From: Orobanche coerulescens
Taxonomy: Eukaryota; Streptophyta; Magnoliopsida; Lamiales; Orobanchaceae
Reading direction: 5' to 3'
DNA: 64,000 nt
Assembly: GCA_033398695.1 (NCBI GenBank)
Contig: CM065812.1
Location: forward strand, 135,290,858-135,354,857
In this document: one piece after another, positions 1-9,860 of the stretch
Layout: every line of letters begins with the position of its first letter
Position numbering within the stretch: the first letter of the stretch is position 1
Notes under the pieces: model-generated
Seen by the model: the letters and a program-made list of their open reading frames with translations, nothing else
Database searches by the model: none
What the model was told of the DNA's origin: nothing
Position numbers and translations under genes: made by a program

Positions 1-314
1 TCTTATCTAGTGTTCTATAGGAACTAGATAATCCTCACTTATGATCTTCAGAGTATAATCCTAACAATGCCGGATCAAAGATCCTAATAACACTGGATTA
101 ATAACTCTTGATTGGTTTCTCTCAAGCCCGTGAAGGAGTGATGCAACACTCAAAACAATCAAAAAAGATAGGAAGTATATAAGATATTACAATATGTGAA
201 CAACAATCGTATCTTTTATCGTGACAACTTAGAATGAAATAAATAGCAATAATCTGAGCTCAAGTGCGTTTATATGCTTGAAGCTATGTGTCTTGAGATA
301 CCTAATGGCATGGG

Positions 315-322
315 TATTTATA
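315..322 (-). promoter_or_regulatory. TATA box of inverted copia LTR
   Basis: TATAAATA on the minus strand, directly downstream (in LTR orientation) of the palindrome cluster at 362-1162. The right LTR has the same box at 2660-2667 in the same relation to its cluster. Confidence 0.6.
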
Positions 323-361
323 GTTTTCAGACCCTCTTGATATGTTGAAAACTGGTACTAT

Positions 362-1162
362 TAGCATGCGATAATATTTCTTTGTAGCATGCGCTATCGT
401 TGTCTGACTTTGATGAACTGAACTGTCTTCAAACTGTTCCATAGGTAATATAAAATGTCTAGCGTGCGCTAGACATTCCTTTTAGCATGCGCCGACGATT
501 TGGTCAACTTACTTTATTTTGACTTTGAATAATAATACGGCTTTGTCTCCAACATTCTTCTCCAACGGATAGATTTTGAACTTAGCGTGCGCTAATGAAC
601 ATCCTTAGCATGCGCTAGGTAGTCAAGATTTGCTTTCTAGATTTTCCGTGATTTCTTTGTTGACTTCGTTGTTCCAACGGTTGAATGACTAATGGTAGGA
701 TTTTGAACATTTAGCGTGCGCTAACATGTAATAGACAGCGTGTGCTAATTATCTCCAGGTGGAGTGCGTTAGCTTCATCATAATGTGCGTTACATGTTGC
801 TTCATTTAAACTCCAGACCTTTCTAACTTGAACACACCAACAGGTAGTGTGCATTATTTATGTCTCTTAGCATGCGTTAAGCCTCTTCATCGTGTGCACA
901 AATTTCCTTCATAGCGTGCACTAATGTTGTTCCTTTTTCAGTCCAGACCTTACTGTCCTTACTGCCTTGTTCAACCAAGAAACCGTTAGCGTGCGCTAGA
1001 CATTTTGTTGCGTGCGCTAATTTGATCAACTAGCATGCGCTAATAATTGAAGCTTGCGTGCGCTAAAACATCAGGTGAGTTTTTAAGCTCTCTGCAGGTG
1101 ATTTTATTATTACAGGTAACTTCTCGATAACGTGCGCTACTACGTGTGTGTAGCGTGCGCTA
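362..1162 (-). repeat. Paired 12-bp palindromes (TAGCGCACGCTA type) in copia LTR
   Basis: Exact or degenerate TAGCGTGCGCTA units (plus-strand reading) start near 362, 385 | 460, 483 | 583, 606 | 712, 736, 760, 783 | 845, 868, 888, 912 | 987, 1008, 1031, 1054 | 1128, 1151. Spacing within blocks is 20-24 bp. Blocks contain 2 or 4 units, 20 in total. Several are degenerate, for example 760 and 888. The set lies upstream of the minus-strand TATA. Confidence 0.8.
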
Positions 1163-1254
1163 GACATTGAGTTTTTCTTCAATGAATCATGCCGTGTAGT
1201 TGAATTTCGTTAAATATTTTGAAAGCATGCATCATCAAAATACTTTGTTCAACA

Positions 1255-1725
1255 TATGTGATCATCGTAGAATTATTTATCTTTATTTATTTGGCCAACA
1301 AATGTTGAATTATGGTCTTCATAATTTTTTAAAAAACTATACTGATTAGATCAAGTGATTTTCAGTATAAGTTCTTGTAGAGAATATAAATATATCACTA
1401 CACCTTTTTTTGAGCTATTTTCATATATCTTCATGCTATACATTAATTTTCAATCAATATAGAAATATATTGAATTAAATTAACATATAAGAGATGTTTT
1501 CAATCAACACAAAAAAATATTGAATTAAATAAAATATATAAGAGATGATTTTATGCTCGAAAGAAGTAATTATCTTTTTAAAGAAGATCGAATCTAGCAA
1601 TAATTAATAAGTGATTCATATTATATATTTATATAATTATATAATATAGGGATCGATTCAAATGGAACCAGTTTCGAAAACGGGAATGTGAATTCGTGCA
1701 TATTTAGTACGGATTCACTGCACAC
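1255..1725. other. AT-rich spacer between two inverted copia LTRs
   Basis: No ORF, primer-binding site or palindrome motif was seen. It separates the TG ends of two head-to-head LTRs. It may be the original target DNA or the remnant of a rearranged element. Confidence 0.5.
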
Positions 1726-1842
1726 TGTTGAACAAATCAATTTTGATAATTTTTCCAAAAAATTTGAAGTAAAACATTAAGGCTCGTTCAGACAAAAAAG
1801 GCACGTATTGCATCAAAGATAAAATCTTCAGAACAACGTAAA

Positions 1843-2620
1843 TAGCGCAACACTATTCATATACAATAGCGCACGCTATCGAGCTCATAAATAGCTAGTA
1901 CTTTGAAGTCAGTAACGCACACAATCTGCTACTCCGAAGTTTCAACAATTCAACAGCGCATGCTACTTACAGACAATAGTGCACGCTACCTATTACTCCA
2001 ATAAAACAAGTCAGTAAGGACAATAAGGTCTGTCAGATTTAGTAGCGCATGGTACAATATCATGCAACATATGTTAACTGGTCAAGATAGTAAGCTTTGC
2101 TAAATTAACAAGGAAATCATTAACGCGTGCTAGCATTTTATATAACATACGCTAAAGTCTCAAGACAGTGAGGTCTGGAATTTTTACATGGGAGGAGACA
2201 ACGTACGCTAAAGACTACCTAACGCATGCTACAGAAGCAAGTCAGTAAAGTTTGATATTCCTTGACAACAAGCGGTTAACACACGCTAAGATACGAAACA
2301 ACGCACGCTAAATAAAGAATCTGACCGTTGCCATAAGATACAGATAACGCACGCTAATGGCTAGTATTAGCGCACATTTTGTTTGAAATTCTACGTTGGA
2401 TATACAACTATTGGACAACCATTTTCAACAGAGAAATCACGCAAATCCGAAAAGCAACGATTGACCATATAGCGTACGCTACGAAGATGAATAACGTATC
2501 GCTAAGTTAAAATTAGATCTGTTGAACATAAGACTTTCAGTATCAAGACCGTTTCTTTTTCAAAGTCAAAAGTAAAGATACTCTAATAACACCCGCTAAA
2601 GTACACAATAGCGCCGCTAA
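1843..2620 (+). repeat. Paired palindromes in plus copia LTR
   Basis: Mirror of the cluster at 362-1162. Units such as TAGCGCACGCTA (1867) and AACGCACGCTAA variants (2280-2350) are spaced about 23-24 bp within pairs, for example 1843/1867 and 2586/2609. Many are degenerate (AACGCATGCTAC, AACGTACGCTAA). In LTR orientation the central dinucleotide is mostly CA, as in the gypsy LTRs. Confidence 0.75.
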
Positions 2621-2659
2621 TGATGATAGATGACAGGCGAACAAGTCTTGCTCAAATGC

Positions 2660-2667
2660 TATAAATA
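2660..2667 (+). promoter_or_regulatory. TATA box of plus copia LTR
   Basis: TATAAATA, about 40 bp after the last palindrome (2609). Confidence 0.6.
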
Positions 2668-3297
2668 CCCACACCTTTGGATACTTCAAGACACATAACT
2701 ACAATACGATTAATATACATTTTGAGCTTTGATTATCGATATAAGCTATCTGTGCATTATCATGTTGTGACAAGAAAGATACGAGTGTTGTATTTACATT
2801 GTATTATCATTTATACTTCGTGTCTTCTTTGATTGGTGTGTTCGGTGTTGTAACACTCTGCACGAGCATGAGATAAACGAGTCAAGAACTCCAATCCGGT
2901 GTTATTAGGATCATTAATTTGGCATTGTTGAATTCTGAAGATCATAAGTAAGGTTTATCCAATTCCGATAGAATGCTATAGAAAAAATATTTATTGTTTG
3001 TTTGGTTGTGCTTGGACCAATCGAAGACAAGCTGTGTAACGGTTGTGTCCAGACCTGTAGAACACAAGTTGTGTAACGGTTATGCTCGAACCTATAGAAG
3101 ACAAGATAAAGTTCATGAGGTGGTTCTTCTTGATCCAATAGTAAAAGGAACGAAGAGAGTACTTAAGCAAATTGCTGAACCTCTATAAATTTCCGTGTCG
3201 TTTACTTTTGATACTTTCGTTTATTATCACGAAGAAAAGTCAGATTTTATTATATCCACTATTCAACCCCCTTCTAGTGTATTCTTCTTCATACACA

Positions 3298-4072
3298 TAA
3301 TATGTTGTAATGCATATTCATTTTTCTCCCAATGCATAGTGAATGCTTAATAATATTGCACAGTGAATCCGAAAAAATGATATGCATTACGACATTACTA
3401 TGTGTGTAGTGAATTCATATCAAGTATGCACTGGACTCATGTTCCCATTTTAAGAACTGCTTCCCGTTTGAACCAACCCCTATATATAGATAGAGAGAGA
3501 AGAGATCCAGAGAGAAATGAAATTTTGGGAGAGGAGATTCATTTCCAGCTTGTTGATCACAGTAATCTACAGTGGATGCCTCTGTTTACTGGATGAATGG
3601 AGCACTTGGGTTCGAATCATCGAGGGAGAATATTTTTTTCCTGTTCATTTGATTTTAAGCATATGTTTGTCTTTCTCTTTAGACCCTGACTATATATATA
3701 TCTATATATAGGACCATTAAATTTTTTATTAGAATTATTCTTTTATATATTATCATACTATTTAAATATTTTTATTAGTTGGCAATTTATTTATTTATCT
3801 TGTTTTATGTCTACAAATATTTTCGCAGCAACTATAATTCTTAATAAATTGTGTGTCATTTCAGATTACAATTATAGTTCATCATGTAATTTATCAATAT
3901 AACAACATTTTTATCGTGGATAGATAATCCGTACCCAAAAAGTCGACTGTATTATTTTGCATACCAAAAGGCTAATTGATAGACAAAATCATTTACAGTG
4001 TTAATGATTCCAATACTCGCAAACACTATAATATGTATTACAATAAACACTTCTGGTGGCTGCACAATTTTC
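3298..4072. other. Non-coding, AT-rich, no recognised feature
   Basis: Contains a GA-rich stretch (about 3490-3535) and a TA microsatellite (about 3688-3713). Short ORFs here resemble no family I know. It flanks the 3' side of the KAI2-like remnant and could include its former downstream region. Confidence 0.4.
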
Positions 4073-4520
4073 TCAGGCGTTAATGATGTCGTGCTGTATA
4101 TGTCGAAGCAGAACTGGAATCGTAACCTCGGGCACGCTGAGATGTAGCAGGTGGCCTTCGGTGGAAATCATCTCCACTGTCGACTTTCCTCCAAGGTTCT
4201 TGTGGAGATAATCCGCGATCCCCGACGGCACCATTGGGTCTTTAGAGCTGTTAATAATATGGCACGGCACCATCACGCACCACAGAAAGGGTCTCATATC
4301 GTACGCATGAATTGTACGAACCACGCTCAGTGCTATGTCGGGCGTCATGTTGAATAGCGTCCGACTGAATTCCTACACCGCCGGCGAGTCCATGTCGCCG
4401 CCCACTGCCAGGGGCACCAATCCTGAGATCAGTGACTCAAGGTTCATTTCCATTGTGTTTAGGATCTGGTCCATGTCTTTCTGCTCTATTCCTCCAAAGT
4501 AGTATATCATGTTCAACGTC
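4073..4520 (-). pseudogene. KAI2-like: KAI2/D14-type alpha/beta hydrolase, last-exon pseudogene
   Basis: The minus-strand translation matches the C-terminal half of karrikin/strigolactone receptor hydrolases. It shows EFSRTLFNM and PDIALSV, then VPCHII, the SSKD loop carrying the catalytic Asp, NLGG, and TEGHL carrying the catalytic His. The details favour KAI2 over D14. Intact KAI2 is about 270 residues with a Ser-Asp-His triad; only the region after the single intron is here, so the Ser nucleophile exon is missing. The exon begins after a CATTAG acceptor (4521-4526), at the intron position I expect for this family. A TAG replaces the residue before EFSRTLF (4373-4375), where relatives have Gln. 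The frame then runs to TGA at 4073-4075. The intact family senses butenolide signals with MAX2 and SMAX1-type partners. No exon 1 was seen in the roughly 200 bp upstream before TE sequence begins. Confidence 0.8.
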
Positions 4521-4723
4521 CTAATGACCACCACCACCAACAACAGTAATAATTATAGAATAATAATAAATTAAAGAAGCAAACTCGTTTCTAAAATACC
4601 ACTATTATTCCAAAACATGGGCTGACGGTCAGTTATCATTATTTCTGGTATTTTCAAAACTCAACATCAGGGATTACCCCCACCGGATCAGACAGGATGG
4701 AAAGAGAGAGTTGAAAGGTTGGT
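4521..4723. other. Possible intron remnant of the KAI2-like gene
   Basis: AT-rich, with an acceptor-like CATTAG (minus strand) at its left edge. No coding homology was seen. It ends where an old LTR begins, so insertion or deletion may have removed exon 1. Confidence 0.35.
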
Positions 4724-6273
4724 CGTAATATCTGGTTGTAATTTTTTTATTTTTTAATTATTATATTATACGTATTCAGTTGGAATTGTACAAGTTTTCA
4801 AATATTGTTGTTGTATTGTATTTGGATTTATACAATGTTTATTGTATTGGGATATTTCGGAATCAAACTATCCGTGTTTGGCGTTAGTATCGTTTTGTCA
4901 GTTGGACGCCGCACGGTGAGTTGTGATTTTGGCTAAGTGTCTTAGCTTTAGCGTACGCTACCTGAAGCAGCTAGCATACGCTACATGCTGAATCTAGCAT
5001 ATTGTAAGGCTACATGTAAGGCAATTTACGAAGTGAGGCAATAGCCTATGAACTGACGTAGCCTAAGCTACGTAAGGAGGTTAGCGTACGTTAGTGGTGC
5101 TTTCTTACGTTAATTGTGGGATGTAGCGGCCATAATGGAAAATGCAAATTATAAAGACATGTCTTGTCTTTCATTTTTGCACGATCCAACTTCAGTGTTT
5201 TTCTCTTTAGAAATCATCCTTCTACCCTCCTTAGTGATAAAAAGCCTCTTCCAACTTGCTTTGGAGCTTCATATCTTAGATTGGAGCTCGGAAACTTGAA
5301 GATTGTGGTGGATTCTTGAAGCATTTGGGGTTATTCTTCATTTTCAAGAGGTATGTTGTCTAATCTTATGTAAATTCTGAGATGATGATAATATTGTTGA
5401 TGAATACCTCATGTGTTGTTGGATTATTGAAGGATAACATGATTACTATTGGTTTTATAATCATATTTATGAAGGTCTATGTTAAGATTATTAGATGATT
5501 GACATAACCTGGAGGTGATTATCAATATCAATTATGTTCTTGCGATATTATAACCATTTAAATGAAGGATTATGATAAGTTATGAATAATTATCATTATT
5601 TTGAAATGGTTAAGTTAATCTTGATGTTAAATCCAAAATTCTTGATGAGTTGGTGATTGATGATTGTAGACATCATGTCTGAATGTTGGTAATGTTCTTG
5701 AAGTTATTATGATGATATACGATGATATTGTCATAATAGGAGGACTAATACGATGTTGTTCTTGATAAAACCTTGTAGATTTGATTACCATAAGTGTTAA
5801 AGAACATTATAATGATTTGATCACTGAGATGAACTGAGGATGTTGGAATTCATAGTTTAGGACTATGATATTCATTTGAATAGTTTGAGCTATTCATGTC
5901 GAATCGAGGATATCTAATTCATTGGATTCGATATCGGTATTGTGAAATTCTTTTATTGAATGAATTATATTTCGTTCAAGATTGCTCGAGTGTTTGTTGA
6001 TTGTTGAAGGATACCTTTCGTTCGTCCGAGGAAGGACTATTTTCGTCTTCGGTTTTGAGGCAAGTTATCTTGCTTGGTTAGAATGCTAATGATTCTTGTG
6101 AAGGTTGTACATTTAATGTATGTGTAATGCTTTATTAATTTACGATTCATATTGGGGTTTTGTTGTTGATCATGTCGATCATTTGGTTGTGGGATTGTAA
6201 TCCCAAATTCACTATCTTTGGTGAGTTTCTTTGATCCTTGTTGGATATGTTGATTATTTGAGTTTCGTTGTCA
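4724..6273 (+). mobile_element. Old diverged Tekay-type LTR, 3' truncated
   Basis: It starts CGTAATATCTGG, a decayed form of the TGTAATACCCGG start used elsewhere in the window. Degenerate palindromes follow at 4949, 4972, 4994, about 5017, then 5059 and 5082, then TTATAAAG at 5149-5156. Downstream there is family-specific text: a GAAGGACT..TTCGTCTTCGGTTTGAGGCAAGTT-like block near 6033-6070, matching 8930-8955. The 3' end is lost at the copia junction. Confidence 0.6.
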
Positions 6274-6854
6274 TGTTTGTTTGGATTCGGCGCCTAACCA
6301 AAGGCGCCGCGAAAGTAAAAACAATAATTTTATGGAGCCCCTTAAGAAGGCCGATCATGCAATGTATATACAAATATAAATAGACAAGAGTAAAGTAATC
6401 GAAAATATACCCTTGTAGTCCTTTGATTAAATGTCGATGAAGAGTTTGCCAAAAACTGAATTTTGCAAGTCTTCTTGAAAAATCTCGAGCACTGAAAATA
6501 CTGTGCCTTTACTAGCCACGTGCCGGAAGATGATCAGAAATAATTATGTATATTCATTCTCTAAGAATACGGCTAGAAATATATATAGGAGCTTATTAGA
6601 ATTATTTATAACATTTGCTCTTAATTTTTAAAATTTTTCTTCTCAAATTTTCTCTAAAAAAATAAAAAAACTTCTCTCTATTTTATTTATGGGAGCTGTG
6701 CGCTCATACGTGGTGTGTGTGGATGATTATGGTGGTGTTGGTTTTAATAAGTAAAGTCCACACATAATTCCAAAATCTATTTTACAAATAATTCACAAAG
6801 TAAATTATTCTCAACCCCACATTATTTCATCATATCTTATATAACAACAAAACA
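6274..6854 (-). mobile_element. LTR of the decayed Ty1/copia element (approximate borders)
   Basis: On the minus strand it runs from TGTTTTGTTG (6854) to a CAAACAAACA-like end near 6274, with a TATATATA promoter-like stretch about 6579-6590. It lies in the right order beyond the copia 3' region, so it is read as the 3' LTR of the element whose coding part is at 54365-58650. Both borders are uncertain because no second LTR is available. The left end includes two GGCGCC arms around an 8-nt loop near 6289-6308. Confidence 0.45.
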
Positions 6855-7527
6855 TGATGACAACTAATTGGAGGGCGGGGGGGAATAGACATCCAATGTC
6901 CAAAATTCATTAAGAGAGACCGTATCCCTAATGCGCGACTCGGTAGGTCCGTCTCGGTAGGCAATTGGAGGAATCAAAGAGTTATAGCACCATCTAGCCA
7001 GTCTCGCGGCCTACACTGTTATCTTACTGAGAACGAATAATATGGATTATTCAAGAACCATTATGTCATGAATACCAGTATACGTATAAACCCTTCTTTC
7101 ATATGTCCCGATCAAGTTATAGAGTCACGAGCAGTCAAACCCTATCTGTACTTGATGTTATGCCTGAGTTAATGTAAATCGATCACTGAGCTCTCGGGTA
7201 TCTAATACAACTAGCTAAAATGCTTTGCCAAGGACTTACGATCTAATCTGCCAATAGCCGCATAGGACATACATCTGTTCCCTTACAGGAGAAAAAATCT
7301 TATCTTGGTATTTAGTAAAACCTATTGCTTGCCAGTTATGACGCATGTCGAGGTTGACCCCTACCTTTTGATTTTCTGGGTTGAACTACTCTAGTAAAAA
7401 TCTTAACATTACAAGCAAATTCATACAAAATCCTCAAGTTGAAGGTTCACGAATACCTATCACAACCTTTCGATTCCGTCATTGACTATCCCGGGGTGAA
7501 GTCAGTATGACCAATCGACGGTGAGTA
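6855..7527 (-). mobile_element. 3' untranslated region of the decayed copia element
   Basis: The minus-strand sequence has no ORF and reads like the region between RNase H and the 3' LTR of plant copia elements. It includes a G8 run (plus strand, about 6878-6885). It is continuous with 54365 once the nest is removed. The 5 bases before the nest are GAGTA and the 5 after are GATTA, a plausible once-mutated TSD. Confidence 0.5.
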
Positions 7528-7712
7528 TGTAATACCCGGGTGTGAATTCATTATTATCATTCAGTAATTGTCACTCAGAAATTTTTTCACTCATTAATAA
7601 TCATTCATCAGTCATGTGCATTCATTTGTGACCACCGTTCGGCGTACTTTGGAATCGTGTATCAGCTGTTATTCATCATTCATCACTGTTTGAGATCGAG
7701 ACGAGAATATTG

Positions 7713-7752
<40 letters not shown>

Positions 7753-7753
7753 A
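7713..7753 (+). repeat. (TCA)n microsatellite
   Basis: About 13 TCA units in LTR A, immediately before the palindrome cluster. The array is shorter in LTR B (13616-13629) and LTR C (41097-41114), so its length is polymorphic between copies. Confidence 0.95.
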
Positions 7754-7775
7754 TTTTGGTAGTCTGTGTGTGAGG

Positions 7776-8204
7776 TAGCGCACGCTACGTACTCTTGTGA
7801 GCGCGCGCTAATTGAGTACAGGTAGCGCACACTATAGCTCAATATTAGCGCACGCTAGTGCTAGTGAGGCAGACAGTCCAGAAGGTACTGGGCTGAATTG
7901 GAGAATTCATAGCGCACGCTATAAGTGGAAATAGCGTACACTAATTGTATTGGTAGTGCACGCTAAGTCAGCATAGTAGCGCGCGCTAAGGCAAACAGGG
8001 CAGAGGACAGTAGGTTCTGGACTCCAATATTCTGGACATCAATTATCAGGTAGCACACGCTAACATCCGGTTAACGCACGCTAGAGGAAGGCGTTAGCGC
8101 ACGCTACCAAGGTACGTAGCGCATGCTAATGCGGCAGGCAGAGTTCACTGGACAACCTGGTGAACCCGCTAGCACATGCTAATCACATGAGGTAGCACGC
8201 GCTA
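7776..8204 (+). repeat. Paired palindromes TAGCGCACGCTA, LTR A
   Basis: Units start at 7776, 7799, 7823, 7846 | 7910, 7932, 7954, 7977 | 8051, 8072, 8095, 8117 | 8170, 8193. Steps within blocks are 21-24 bp and gaps between blocks are 64, 74 and 53. LTR C has identical spacings at 41139-41567. Blocks are 4, 4, 4 and 2. The spacers hold CCAG..CTGG dyads (7878-7891, for example). Confidence 0.95.
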
Positions 8205-8216
8205 AGCTGGGATTTG

Positions 8217-8224
8217 TATAAATA
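8217..8224 (+). promoter_or_regulatory. TATA box of LTR A
   Basis: TATAAATA, 12 bp after the last palindrome, followed by a CT-rich leader and the GA repeat. It is the best candidate for the element's Pol II core promoter. Confidence 0.75.
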
Positions 8225-8274
8225 GGACACTTCACTCCTCATTTCGTCATTCTTCTTCATTTCTCCACTTTTGG

Positions 8275-8276
<2 letters not shown>

Positions 8277-8313
<37 letters not shown>
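8277..8313 (+). repeat. (GA)n microsatellite
   Basis: About 18 GA units just downstream of the predicted transcription start of LTR A. LTR C has a shorter tract (41639-41670). The second part of LTR B has only a few units near 35978. Confidence 0.95.
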
Positions 8314-8315
<2 letters not shown>

Positions 8316-9363
8316 TTGGGAGAGATTTTTCATCATCATATCACTTGTTTATTCATCTTCTAATCACCTATCTTCGGTTGTGGAGCTTGGATAGTCAATT
8401 AACTCTGGTTTCAACGGATTGAAGGGTTTGGATCTTCAAAGGTAATTTCTTCAAAATCTTAGATTTCGATTTTGAGTTGGAGTATGATGTCTTGGATGTT
8501 ATAATCATGATATGTGAAGGGATATACATATGATTATGAGTTTTTATGAATTATCATTGGATTGTTAGAGGATTTTTCAAGAACACTTCGAGGGTTGACT
8601 TTGGTATTTTGGGGTTTCGATTAGATGTTGTCGTAATCTCGATTTGTGCATTCCTATTGGATTATTGATTATATTGAGGATGTTTTTTTGGATTGAATCA
8701 CTCATTTGGAGGTTGGTTTTCGATATAATTGGGATTGGTTGTAAACAATGGGAGATTATTTACAACGTGTTGTTTAAATGCCCCAATGATTTTGGGTAGT
8801 GTTGTATCGACTTTTGAGTTGGTTGTAATCATGCTTGCTTCATATATTAAGCGCATCATTGGTAATTGTGTTATTCAAGGTTATTCGAGTGACCGATAAT
8901 TCCATGAAGGACGTTGATCGTGGAAGGACTTTCTCGCCTTCGGTTTGAGGCAAGTTTTATACTTGTACTAGTCAATGAGATTAATGTTATCATATATGTG
9001 TATGAATGTGTTGTATCATTCCAAGACTTAGTCTCTTCATGAGTTCATTGATATTAAGGGATTGTTCGATACGATGCTCTTCGGCAATTATGCCAAATGT
9101 TTACTATTGTTCATTAGTGGCCGGTTCAAGGCATTGAGATACTCGTTGTTAATGTTATTATCGATAGCCGGTTCGCGATTTGGATGTATTGGTTATTGTT
9201 GTTGATATTGATGTCGATCTAAGACATTTTTGTAATCATTGTTATTGATGTTGGTGTTTTGTCATTGATGTTGTATTGGCCGATTGAAGGCATTGGCGTA
9301 TTCATTTCTCATCTCCGTCGTCGGTAACTAATTAAAGGTGCTAAGGCATTCTTCGTATCATTG

Positions 9364-9705
9364 TTATCGATTGGACGTTATAAGGCAATCAATGTATTGA
9401 ATCATTCGTTGTATCATTGTTATCGATTAGCCGTTCTAAGGCAATCGAGGTATTGAATCATTCGTTGTATCATTATTATCGATTGCCCGTTCTAAGACAA
9501 TCGAGGTATTGAATCATCTGCTGCATCATTGTTATCGGTTGTCCATTCTAAGGCAATCGAGGTATTGAATCATCCGCTGCATCATTGTTATCGGTTGGCC
9601 ATTCTAAGGCAATCGAGGTATTGAATTGGGACTGTTGAGGATAGTTCCCATCCGTTGTGTCGTTGTTATCCATTGACCATTCTAAGGTAATCGAGGTATT
9701 GAATT
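9364..9705 (+). repeat. 57-bp tandem repeat in LTR A
   Basis: Repeated ATCGATTGGCCGTTCTAAGG-type unit, with steps 9364, 9421, 9478, 9535 and 9592 (57 bp), the last copies diverged. The same unit occurs in LTRs B and C and, in antisense, inside element 1 between protease and RT (23190-23515). Confidence 0.9.
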
Positions 9706-9860
9706 GGGACCGCCGAGGATGGTGCCCATCCGTAAGTCATTATTGTCGTGTTGGCCGACTCAAGACATCACACTTTCATTCTCGTGAATTCGGTAATCTT
9801 GGGATCGTTGCCGTTTGTGATTAATTGTGTTTTGGAGGCTAGTCTCGGCTAGTGCTTGAT

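Larger units (their letters stand above)
1..1254 (-). mobile_element. Ty1/copia LTR (SIRE-like), inverted copy, truncated by window edge
   Basis: This stretch is the imperfect reverse complement of 1726-2975. Matching blocks include the TATA region (315-322 against 2660-2667) and the GATCTTCA/TGAAGATC segment (about 43-50 against 2936-2943). Its inner end at 1254 reads TGTTGAAC on the minus strand, a usual TG LTR start. Assignment to copia/SIRE rests on the resemblance of the right copy to SIRE LTRs; no coding domain is attached. The outer end lies left of the window. Confidence 0.6.
1726..3297 (+). mobile_element. Ty1/copia LTR (SIRE-like), plus copy
   Basis: It begins TGTTGAAC at 1726 and contains a palindrome cluster, a TATA box and a downstream region ending in a CAACCCCCTTCTAG block (about 3264-3277), typical of SIRE-type plant copia LTR ends. 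The 3' border is approximate (CACA near 3297). No PBS follows, so this is not an intact 5' LTR. Confidence 0.6.

Noticed and set aside
4151..4357. Plus-strand ORF over the KAI2-like exon
   Set aside because: Antisense to a stretch with clear protein homology on the minus strand.
7776..8204. Regular palindromes with short spacers resemble a CRISPR array
   Set aside because: Units are 12 bp, spacers are 9-12 bp and conserved between LTR copies, and the array sits in a plant LTR beside a TATA box. No cas genes.
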